A program made the position numbers and the translations under genes. DNA of 47,481 nt from Methanomicrobium sp. (lineage in GTDB: Archaea; Halobacteriota; Methanomicrobia; Methanomicrobiales; Methanomicrobiaceae). Below are positions 41,035 to 47,481 of this stretch, piece after piece. The notes beneath the pieces are model-generated. The model worked only from the letters and a program-made list of their open reading frames with translations. It did not search any database and was not told where the DNA came from. The stretch lies in NCBI GenBank assembly GCA_017412625.1, contig JAFPWZ010000085.1, positions 1 to 47,481 on the forward strand. Reading direction: 5' to 3'. Position 1 is the first letter of the stretch. Each line of letters begins with the position of its first letter.

Positions 41035-44000
41035 GTGTATATTACCGAACTGGAAATCGATAATTTCAAGTCTTTTGGTAAAAAAACCAAAATTCCTTTC
41101 TGTGAAGGATTTACCGTAGTTTCGGGACCCAACGGTTCCGGAAAGAGTAATATAATCGACAGTATCCTTTTTTGCCTGACGCTCTCGGGCGCACGCGGTC
41201 TCAGAGCCGAGAAACTCACCGACCTCATTAACCTCAACACAAACCGCAACTCCGCGGAAGTATCCATCACATTCTCGGACAATACCAAGATTCGCCGCAG
41301 AATAAAGAGAACGGCAAACGGCTATTACAGTTATAATTACATCAATGACCGCCCGTGCAAGCAGAGCGATGTCGTCGAGTATCTCGCCAAATTCGGAATA
41401 AAATCCGAGGGTTACAATGTGGTGATGCAGGGCGACATTACCCGAATCATAGAGATGAGCGACGGCGAACGCCGCAAGATTATCGACGAGATTGCGGGCG
41501 TCTCCGAGTTCGACAAGAAAAAGGAGCAGTCTTTATCCGAGCTCGACATTGTCCGCGACAGAATCGAGAGGGAGGAACTTCTCCTCGCCGAACTTGAGAA
41601 ACGTCTCTCCGAGCTTGAGACCGAGAAGGCGCAGGCTGAAAAATACAGGGAACTCTCCGCAAAACTCGAGTATTACAACAGCTGTCTCTCCGCCGCGAAA
41701 CTCCGCGACTGTGAGGCGGAGCTGCTCGGAATCGCCACTCTCGAGGCGGATCAGGAGGCAAAACTCTTCAAGCTCAACGATGACAGAGCAGCCGCGGAAG
41801 AGAACATCGAGAATCTCCGCAATGAAATCTCGTCCCTCGATGCCGAGATTAATTCCAAGAGCGGTGACGAATACCGCGCACTTCTTGCCGCGATTGAGGA
41901 GTCAAAGGGTAAGATAAGCCTTGCAAAGCAGAATATCGCAAGGCTCGAAGAACTCAAAGTGACCAAAAAGAGCCAGATTGACAAGTTATTCGGCGATCTG
42001 AAGAGGACTGAGACGAAGATCGGCGAACTGACGGACAATCTCAGAAATCTCTCGATAGATCGTTCCAATCTCAGTATGGAGCTTGCTTCGCTTACCGCGG
42101 ATATGACGAATGTCAAGAAGACGCTGGACGAGAAGAGCAGCAGTATCGAGGGTGCCCGCGAGAAACTCTTTGAGCTCATGTCCGCTCTCGACGAAAAAAA
42201 AGACGCCAAATCCGATATTCTCAAAGAGCAGGGTCTTCTGATTGAGAAGAGCCGTCTGCGCACGGAAGAGAAGAGCAGGCTTGAGGAGACCCTGGAAAAG
42301 ATTGATGCCGAGATTAGTGAGAAGTCGGGTCCCCTCGAGGAGGGGCGCAAGCTTGTCGATTCTCTGAATGCGGAGAAGAGCCTTATCGACAGCGAGATCT
42401 CAAAGACCGAATCCAAACTCTTCGAGAATAAGAACGCGCTTGAGAAGATCCAGTCCGAGTATCGCAGGTATGAACGCGACCTGATGAATCTGGAAGCTCA
42501 GCAGAGGGCTTCGGGCGGTCCCGGAGGGCGCGGACTTGAGGCTATTCTCGGAATGGACGGCGTTTACGGCACGGTAAGACAGCTCGGAAAAGCGCCGCAG
42601 GAGTATGCCGTCGCTTTATCGACGGCGGCTGGCGGAAGGATGCAGAATGTGGTCTGCGAGAGCGATCAGGTCGCCGCCGACGGCATCAGATACCTCAAGG
42701 ACAACTCTCTGGGAAGGGCAACCTTCCTGCCGCTGAACAAGCTGCGCGCACCCGAGCTGCCGCCGCTTAAGAACCGCGACATTATCGATTATGCCGTGAA
42801 TCTGCTCGATTACGACCCGCTTTACGATGTGGTCTTCAGGTACATCTTCGGAACTACCGTTGTCGTAAAGGACCTGAATACCGCCAGAAAGATGATCGGT
42901 CAGTACAGAATGGTCACGCTTGCCGGCGATATCGTGGAGAAGGCGGGTGCGATGACGGGCGGTTCTCAGAACCGCAATCTTGCGATGTTCGGCGTTTCCG
43001 CCGATAACGAGGTCGAGAAGATTCGCGCCGAGATGGCAAGGCTGTCGCAGGAGCAGAGCACGCTTGAGAATGCGGTCTCGAGGCTTACCGTTGAGGGCGA
43101 CGAGAAGAGAAAGAGACGCACCGAGATTACGGATACCCTTTATCAGACCGAGTTCCTCATAAAAGAGAATACGCGCCGCATCGAGGAGCTTAACGAAGAT
43201 AAAGTCACCATCTCGAAGAGACGCGAGGAGATGGCCGAGGAGGTTAAGTCGGGCAGTAAGAGGCTTGCCGAGATTGAGGATGAGCTCGAGGCTGTCGGGA
43301 AGGATATCGAAAAGGTGACCTCCGAGAGCGACAAACTCAAGCACGAGCTTGCGAATACGGGAATTCCCGAGTTGACCGAGCAGTATGACAGCATAAAGAG
43401 GCAGGTCGAAGATTCGCAGGGCAGGCTCAACAAGAAGGATTTCGCGATTCAGGATGCGCAGAGGGAGAAGAAGCACTACGTAAACCGCCTTGAAGAGCTG
43501 AAGGAAGAGAGGGCCGGCGTCGATGCCGAGATCAAGTCGGCGGGCGATGAGATTGTCTCGCTGCGCGGCGAAATTACGGCGGCCGAGGCCGAGGTAAAGA
43601 AGTTCCAGAGCGAGATCGACAGTTCTTCGGAGGAACTGAAGGCGCTTCAGAAGAAGCAGTCGGAGGCACGCGACAAGCTCTATGCCGAGGAGAAGCGCGT
43701 TATTGAGATCGACGGCGAGAGCGAGAGGCTTAAGCTTGCGACAACCGCGCTTGCCGAGAGGAAGACGACTCTTACGGGCATGATTGAGGAGCTTCGCGGG
43801 CAGGCGGGCGATATCGAGACCGATATGACGCTTGCGGAGATAACCGCGGGCATAGAGAAGTCCGAGAAGGAGATTAAGAAGATCGGCGCCGTCAATATGC
43901 TCGCTATCGAGGAATACGAGAGGACGAGCGAGCGCGTTGTCGAGAAGAAGGAGAAGAAGGAGGTTCTCTCGAAGGAGCGCGCCAATATTCTCGAGCGTAT

Positions 44001-44475
44001 CGAGCATTACGAGAAGATGAAGTTCGATACGTTTACCGAGGCTTTCAATGCGATAGACAAGAATTTCAGGAAGATCTTCGCCAGACTGACCGAGGGTCAG
44101 GGCAGTCTCGTCCTTGAGAATCCGTCCGATCCGTTCAGCGGCGGCATGACCTTTGCTGTTCAGCCCCGCGACAAGAAGGTCCATCTTCTCTCGGCTCTCT
44201 CGGGAGGAGAGAAGTCGCTGACCACGCTTGCGTTTATCTTCTCGATTCAGCAGTATATTCCCGCGCCTTTCTACGCTCTCGATGAGATCGATATGATGCT
44301 GGACGGCTCCAATGTCGAGCGCGTTTCGACGATGATTGCGGAGTTGTCCGCGAATGCGCAGACCATCTGCGTCTCTCTGAGGCGTCCGACCATCGATCGT
44401 TCCGACAGGATGATAGGCGTTACCATCAGACCCGACAAGTCCACTTATGTTACCGGTGTAAAGAGCAATGGATGA
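41035..44475 (+). CDS. smc: Chromosome segregation protein SMC
   Basis: ATPase that loads on DNA and compacts or segregates the chromosome with ScpA. 1146 residues, standard size. Order: N-terminal head with Walker A GPNGSGKSN at 31-39, arm coiled coil, hinge about 500-650 with GGRMQNVV and GRATFLPLNKLR, second coiled-coil arm, and C-terminal head with signature LSGGEKSLTTLAF and Walker B FYALDEIDMMLDG. The start is GTG with GGGGAAG in the right range upstream. The last 8 bp overlap scpA (ATG inside the end of smc), so the two are co-translated. Confidence 0.97.
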   Translation: MYITELEIDNFKSFGKKTKIPFCEGFTVVSGPNGSGKSNIIDSILFCLTLSGARGLRAEKLTDLINLNTNRNSAEVSITFSDNTKIRRRIKRTANGYYSYNYINDRPCKQSDVVEYLAKFGIKSEGYNVVMQGDITRIIEMSDGERRKIIDEIAGVSEFDKKKEQSLSELDIVRDRIEREELLLAELEKRLSELETEKAQAEKYRELSAKLEYYNSCLSAAKLRDCEAELLGIATLEADQEAKLFKLNDDRAAAEENIENLRNEISSLDAEINSKSGDEYRALLAAIEESKGKISLAKQNIARLEELKVTKKSQIDKLFGDLKRTETKIGELTDNLRNLSIDRSNLSMELASLTADMTNVKKTLDEKSSSIEGAREKLFELMSALDEKKDAKSDILKEQGLLIEKSRLRTEEKSRLEETLEKIDAEISEKSGPLEEGRKLVDSLNAEKSLIDSEISKTESKLFENKNALEKIQSEYRRYERDLMNLEAQQRASGGPGGRGLEAILGMDGVYGTVRQLGKAPQEYAVALSTAAGGRMQNVVCESDQVAADGIRYLKDNSLGRATFLPLNKLRAPELPPLKNRDIIDYAVNLLDYDPLYDVVFRYIFGTTVVVKDLNTARKMIGQYRMVTLAGDIVEKAGAMTGGSQNRNLAMFGVSADNEVEKIRAEMARLSQEQSTLENAVSRLTVEGDEKRKRRTEITDTLYQTEFLIKENTRRIEELNEDKVTISKRREEMAEEVKSGSKRLAEIEDELEAVGKDIEKVTSESDKLKHELANTGIPELTEQYDSIKRQVEDSQGRLNKKDFAIQDAQREKKHYVNRLEELKEERAGVDAEIKSAGDEIVSLRGEITAAEAEVKKFQSEIDSSSEELKALQKKQSEARDKLYAEEKRVIEIDGESERLKLATTALAERKTTLTGMIEELRGQAGDIETDMTLAEITAGIEKSEKEIKKIGAVNMLAIEEYERTSERVVEKKEKKEVLSKERANILERIEHYEKMKFDTFTEAFNAIDKNFRKIFARLTEGQGSLVLENPSDPFSGGMTFAVQPRDKKVHLLSALSGGEKSLTTLAFIFSIQQYIPAPFYALDEIDMMLDGSNVERVSTMIAELSANAQTICVSLRRPTIDRSDRMIGVTIRPDKSTYVTGVKSNG

Positions 44476-45385
44476 GGAACCGGTTGAGATTCTGTTGAAG
44501 ATGGCGGAGTCGGGCGCTATCGATCCCTGGAATATTGATATTATCGAGGTTACCGACCGCTTTTTGTCCGAGCTCGACAGGATGAAGAAGCTGGATCTTA
44601 AGATCTCGGGCAGGACTCTCTTTTTTGCGTCGAGTCTTCTGAGGATGAAGTCCGATTTCATGGAGGAGCCCGAGGAGCCCCCCGAGTCCGAAGAGGATGA
44701 TTTCGGCGGATTCGGCGACGGTTTTGACGATTTTTCGGACGACGAGGCTTCGGCAAACCCCATTGATCGTTTCGAGCGCGAGATTCAGAGGCGCATTAAG
44801 AGGAAGGATCACAGGAAGCGCCCCGTTACTCTTTACGAGCTTATCAAGCAGCTGAAGACCGCCGAGAAGATGTTTCGCCGCCGCCAGAGGAGGTCGAATC
44901 TCGGGGATGCGGTCTTCTTCGAGGCCGAGGATGTTGTCTCGATTGCGCATGAAGAGGATTTCGCGGATGATGCCGCCCGCGTTTTCTCTTCCTACGGCAA
45001 ACTTGCGCCCAACGGAGAGAAGGTCGGGTTGCGGGCGCTCTGCGAGGATATGAATACGGATCTGCGCTCGGTCTATCTGCCGCTTCTCTTTCTCATGCTC
45101 GACGGCAGGCTGGTTTTGTATCAGGAGGAGTTCTACGGCGATATCTTCGTTACTCTGCCGAGTGACGAGTTCTTCGACGATGCCGATGAGGAAGAGCCGG
45201 AAAAGAAGTCTGCGAAGGGAAAGCCGCGTAAGCGTTCAAAGTCCAAAGCAAAATCGGGTGAGGATTCCGGTGAGAAGCCGGATGAGCAGACCGTTCCCGC
45301 GGACGGTGATTCTGAGAATTCCGAAGAGGATGCCGATGATGATGCCGACGAAGGCATGGGAGAGCTTATCGGCAATTTCTGTTAG
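44468..45385 (+). CDS. scpA: Segregation and condensation protein A (kleisin)
   Basis: Kleisin that bridges the SMC heads. 305 residues: the N-terminal SMC-binding helix part (VEILLKMAESGAIDPWNIDIIEVTDRFL), ISGRTLFFASSLLRMKSDF, and a winged-helix C-terminal region around 200-235. Two strongly acidic low-complexity stretches (about 65-90 and 238-290, with many E, D and S) are unusual in amount. It overlaps smc by 8 bp. No scpB follows within the next 110 bp; the next gene faces the other way. Confidence 0.93.
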   Translation: MDEEPVEILLKMAESGAIDPWNIDIIEVTDRFLSELDRMKKLDLKISGRTLFFASSLLRMKSDFMEEPEEPPESEEDDFGGFGDGFDDFSDDEASANPIDRFEREIQRRIKRKDHRKRPVTLYELIKQLKTAEKMFRRRQRRSNLGDAVFFEAEDVVSIAHEEDFADDAARVFSSYGKLAPNGEKVGLRALCEDMNTDLRSVYLPLLFLMLDGRLVLYQEEFYGDIFVTLPSDEFFDDADEEEPEKKSAKGKPRKRSKSKAKSGEDSGEKPDEQTVPADGDSENSEEDADDDADEGMGELIGNFC

Positions 45386-45435
45386 ACGTCAATAAGACGT
45401 ATCCCGTTCTCCCGTATCTCCGTGCCTTCGTCACA

Positions 45436-45465
45436 AATCGTATTTTTCCAATCGTATTTTTTGTC
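45436..45465 (+). terminator. T-run repeat after smc-scpA
   Basis: AATCGTATTTTT occurs at 45436-45447 and again at 45450-45462 with one extra T. Both T-runs are candidates for terminating the smc-scpA transcript. Confidence 0.5.
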
Positions 45466-45497
45466 CTGCGTTTACACCGACGTTTACGAAACATCGG

Positions 45498-46916
45498 TCA
45501 TTCCATCGTATATGCCCTTTTGTCCGCTATGAAGTATTTCACGAATATAAGCGTGATTGCTGCCGTGATGATGACTCCCGCAACAAGCGACGTTACGTAA
45601 TCAAGCCCGAGTCCGAGACGGGAGTGAAGGATGAAGCTCGATACCACCATGGTCATGAATACGGCGGGCAGTGCCGTGATGAGCGCATATTTGACCTTCT
45701 TTCTGTAGGATATTATGAAGACCGTGGCTGTCCAGAGGACGAGGCATGCCAGGGTCTGATTGAGCCATGAGAAGTAATTCCAGAGGACTGAGAAGTCTAT
45801 CGAGCAGAGGAAGATGATGGGCATCATCAGAACGGCGGTGATCATGAGGCCGTTTCTGATCTTCGAGGAATCGTAGTTCCTGTCATCCTGTATCATGAGT
45901 CTGGAGCTTCTGAGTGCGGTGTCTCCCGAAGTTATCGGGCAGATTATGACGCCGATGACCGCAAGCAGTCCGCCGACGGGACCTGCGACACCGACGGCGA
46001 TCTCGTATACAACGCCCGAGGCGCCTCCGGCACTCAGTGCATCCGCCAGAGCGGCTGTGCCGGCATAGAATGCCAGTGCTGCGGTTGCCCAGAAGAGTGC
46101 GATGACCGATTCGACGATCATTGCGCCGTAGAACACCTTTCTTCCGTCCCTCTCGTCCTGAATGCATCTGGCAGTCATGGGTGCCTGAGTCGCGTGGAAT
46201 CCCGAGATTGCGCCGCAGGCGACCGTGATGAGCATGTCGGGGAAGAACTCCTGACCCGCGGGGTTGAGGTTTTCAAGTGTGAATGTCGGGAAGGCGTAAT
46301 TTCCCAGCGCCAGACCGCCTATGACGATTACCGCCATAAGGATGAGGATCACGCCGAAAACGGGGTAGATTCTCCCGATAACCTTGTGGATGGGGAGGAC
46401 TGTCGATATGAGGAAATATAACAGTATGAAGATAATCCAGATCATCGAGGGGATTCCGGTTATGTCGGAGAGAAGATCGCTTGCGCTTCTTGCGAAGGTC
46501 GCCGTTACCATGATCATGACGAAGATAATCAGGATGAGTATGGGGTATCTCGCTTTCTCACCGATGTAATGACGTATGAGGTAGGATGTCGATTTGCCGT
46601 CATTGCGGGCGGACATCATGCCGCTCATATAATCGTGGACGGCGCCGCCGAGGATACAGCCGGCGACAATCCAGATGAAAACTATCGGTCCCCATTTGGC
46701 ACCCATCAGTGCACCGAATATGGGACCTGTTCCCGCAATATTGAGCAGTTCGATGAGATGGTTCTTCATTCCCGACATGGGGACGTAGTCCATGCCGTCG
46801 GGGTGCGCGATTGCGGGAGTCGATTTTTTTAACGGCAGGATCATGCTCTCGGTAAATTTTCCGTAGATCAGATAGCCCAGCAGAAGGCATATCAGACATA
46901 CCATAAGCAGAATCAT
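45498..46916 (-). CDS. CstA-family carbon-starvation/peptide or pyruvate transporter
   Basis: Multi-pass membrane protein (about 12-14 helices) of the CstA family; E. coli members carry pyruvate or peptides, the archaeal substrate is not known. 472 residues from the ATG at 46916. Family features are PAIAHPDGMDYVPM at the first loop, NIAGTGPIFGALMGAKWGP, GGAVHDYMSGMMSARN, and the central SGFHATQAPMTARC. A TTG 15 bases upstream is possible, but the TATA box at 46941-46951 puts the transcript start near 46921, so the ATG is preferred. It is the short form without the large C-terminal extension. Convergent with scpA. Confidence 0.85.
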   Translation of the reverse strand: MILLMVCLICLLLGYLIYGKFTESMILPLKKSTPAIAHPDGMDYVPMSGMKNHLIELLNIAGTGPIFGALMGAKWGPIVFIWIVAGCILGGAVHDYMSGMMSARNDGKSTSYLIRHYIGEKARYPILILIIFVMIMVTATFARSASDLLSDITGIPSMIWIIFILLYFLISTVLPIHKVIGRIYPVFGVILILMAVIVIGGLALGNYAFPTFTLENLNPAGQEFFPDMLITVACGAISGFHATQAPMTARCIQDERDGRKVFYGAMIVESVIALFWATAALAFYAGTAALADALSAGGASGVVYEIAVGVAGPVGGLLAVIGVIICPITSGDTALRSSRLMIQDDRNYDSSKIRNGLMITAVLMMPIIFLCSIDFSVLWNYFSWLNQTLACLVLWTATVFIISYRKKVKYALITALPAVFMTMVVSSFILHSRLGLGLDYVTSLVAGVIITAAITLIFVKYFIADKRAYTME

Positions 46917-46940
46917 GTGTATAAGTATCAAGTTTCCTTA

Positions 46941-46951
46941 TCGATATATTT
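46941..46951 (-). promoter_or_regulatory. TATA box of the CstA-family gene
   Basis: AAATATATCGA on the minus strand lies about 25-35 bp before the ATG at 46916, indicating a leaderless transcript. Confidence 0.5.
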
Positions 46952-46996
46952 GATGATTTGAGCAGATTGCATACTCCGATTCTCCGCCCGCAGTGT

Positions 46997-47024
46997 CCCG
47001 CGCGATTTTGCGGTTATGCGCGGG
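46997..47024. promoter_or_regulatory. 7-bp GC inverted repeat upstream of the CstA-family gene
   Basis: CCCGCGC (46997-47003) and GCGCGGG (47018-47024) are perfect arms with a 14-bp loop, about 45-75 bp upstream of the TATA box. Candidate operator or hairpin. Confidence 0.4.
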
Positions 47025-47078
47025 TGCGTATCATCTCATGGGATGTCTTGGGTGTCCCTGTGCCGTAATTGACAAACA

Positions 47079-47086
47079 TTATATAC
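47079..47086 (+). promoter_or_regulatory. TATA box of a rightward transcript
   Basis: TTATATAC is a strong archaeal TATA core. A start about 25 bp downstream, near 47108, would begin a transcript running into the structured region. Confidence 0.45.
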
Positions 47087-47107
47087 GCCACACTCCAACA
47101 TAATAAG

Positions 47108-47220
47108 GCTGAAATGATTACGCCCCAAGCCACGGAATAACTTCTGTGAAAAACGAGCGTAACAAGGCAGAAATTCAAAATATCGTGGATTGCTCAAAGA
47201 TTCGGCAGAATGCCGAGAGC
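47108..47220 (+). ncRNA. Candidate structured non-coding RNA
   Basis: Downstream of the TATA box, two nested structures can be drawn. First, TTACGC (47118-47123) pairs with GCGTAA (47157-47162) and encloses CACGGA (47131-47136) paired with TCTGTG (47143-47148) with one G-U, leaving an internal loop of 7 and 8 nt; an ACA follows at 47162-47164. Second, TCGGCA (47202-47207) pairs with TGCCGA (47211-47216) on a GAA loop, with outer GCTC/GAGC. The first resembles the pocket layout of H/ACA guide RNAs, but no K-turn is visible. A leader region of the next gene is the main alternative. Confidence 0.3.
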
Positions 47221-47365
47221 AGAAAAAGTCCGCTGTATAAGTAGGAAACAACGTACTTTATTACCGATAAAGTCCAATATTGTTTCCTCGAATTTCTTCT
47301 GATGGAGAGCCGAAATCACTCGGATGGGAGTGTCGGTTCCGACGTTGGTACTGATAATGCGGAAA

Positions 47366-47377
47366 TTTATTTATTAA
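47366..47377 (+). promoter_or_regulatory. Second rightward TATA box
   Basis: TTTATTTATTAA precedes the end of the window by about 105 bp and probably belongs to the gene starting beyond it. Confidence 0.4.
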
Positions 47378-47466
47378 CCGCTAATTCCTTTAGATTTAAA
47401 CAAAGTCGATAGAATCAGTGTGCCGAAGTGAAACGTATCTTCAAAACCGGTGAGAAACATCGGATC

Positions 47467-47477
47467 TGAAAGGATGA
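47467..47477 (+). promoter_or_regulatory. Ribosome-binding site of a gene beyond the window
   Basis: TGAAAGGATGA contains GGATGA, the same core as the purC site (GGGATGA). The gene start would be just past 47481. The ATG inside it at 47474 is too close to its own purine run to be preferred. Confidence 0.35.
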
Positions 47478-47481
47478 AAAA

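Larger units (their letters stand above)
46932..47481. other. 550-bp right-end region without a convincing gene
   Basis: No ORF here looks real; the minus-strand frame around 47036-47251 has unremarkable composition and no ribosome site. Elements seen: the cstA-type TATA (46941-46951), an inverted repeat at 46997-47024, a rightward TATA (47079-47086), hairpins between 47118 and 47220, further stems at 47317-47343, a second rightward TATA (47366-47377), a stem at 47447-47463 and a ribosome-site-like GAAAGGATGA near the end. A rightward gene probably starts just beyond base 47481. Confidence 0.6.

Noticed and set aside
42616-44763. 715-codon open frame on the minus strand across smc and scpA
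   Set aside because: It is the complement of two genes with clear family motifs, rich in Leu and Arg as expected from antisense of Glu/Lys/Arg-rich coiled coil, and has no recognisable domain.
46917-46931. TTG start for the CstA-family gene
   Set aside because: It lies upstream of the transcript start predicted from the TATA box at 46941-46951.
47114-47137. 8-codon ORF (ATGATTACG...) with AAGG upstream as a leader peptide
   Set aside because: Too short to support, and the same bases take part in the stems described; kept only as an alternative reading.
47036-47251. 71-codon minus-strand ORF
   Set aside because: Starts without a ribosome site or TATA, unusual Phe/Cys/Arg composition, no domain; likely chance.
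47332-47343. GTCGGTTCCGAC as T-arm of a tRNA
   Set aside because: No D-arm, anticodon stem or CCA-side pairing can be placed around it, and the TTC-loop consensus is missing.

Overview
The window is a stretch of chromosome from a methanogenic archaeon, most likely of the order Methanomicrobiales (inference from gene content and moderate GC; no rRNA is present to settle it). Archaeal markers are RadA next to an OB-fold RPA-like protein, FEN-1 with a PIP box, archaeal phosphoglycolate phosphatase, Trm-G10, PurS, NOG1-type GTPase, a presenilin-type protease and three coenzyme F420 genes (cofG, cofC, cofE). Promoters look archaeal: TATA boxes often lie 25-35 bp before the ATG, which implies short-leader or leaderless transcripts, while operon-internal genes use GGAG/GGTG-type ribosome sites.

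Layout. 1-2.9 kb: dnaK (5' end outside the window) and dnaJ. 3-6.6 kb (minus): a GntP-type permease and two tandem paralogous DMT transporters. 6.7-10.6 kb (plus): a tRNA G10 methyltransferase, an unknown 568-residue protein with a possible PD-(D/E)XK-like core and a disordered basic tail, and a class I glutamine amidotransferase. 10.7-13.9 kb (minus): a 1083-residue HEAT-repeat scaffold. 14.3-17.1 kb: a large U32-family protein. 17.3-18.5 kb (minus): an unknown small protein and fdhD. 18.9-25.1 kb (plus): dapL-lysA (lysine), an RPA-like protein, radA and phosphoglycolate phosphatase. 25.2-28.5 kb: PRC-barrel protein, HTH-CBS regulator, NOG1-like GTPase and a convergently overlapping presenilin homologue. 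28.7-31.2 kb: a small membrane protein, FEN-1 and CofG. 31.5-33.5 kb: purC-purS-purQ and a ferredoxin:thioredoxin reductase-type beta subunit. 33.6-35.2 kb (minus): a lipoprotein and a single-chain MNT-HEPN protein. 35.3-40 kb: cofC and cofE (convergent, overlapping), a dihydropteroate synthase homologue, folD and glyA. 40.2-45.4 kb (plus): a coiled-coil protein, smc and scpA. 45.5-46.9 kb (minus): a CstA-family transporter. The last 550 bp has no convincing gene but holds two TATA boxes and several strong hairpins.

The genes group into protein folding (dnaK/J), recombination and chromosome maintenance (RPA-like, radA, FEN-1, smc-scpA), purine and lysine synthesis, and C1/deazaflavin cofactor metabolism (cofG, cofC, cofE, DHPS homologue, folD, glyA).

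The most unusual signals are: (1) many spacers each carry their own short tandem repeat (10-17 bp units), the best being seven copies with an exact 11-bp period just before the U32 gene; (2) a one-polypeptide fusion of the two halves of a HEPN/MNT toxin-antitoxin pair with both catalytic motifs intact; (3) the possible PD-(D/E)XK-like orphan; (4) a W-x-P module recurring three times in the HEAT scaffold; (5) an FdhD homologue without the CxxC cysteines; (6) a structured, possibly transcribed non-coding region at the right end. No IS element, CRISPR array, rRNA or tRNA was seen.
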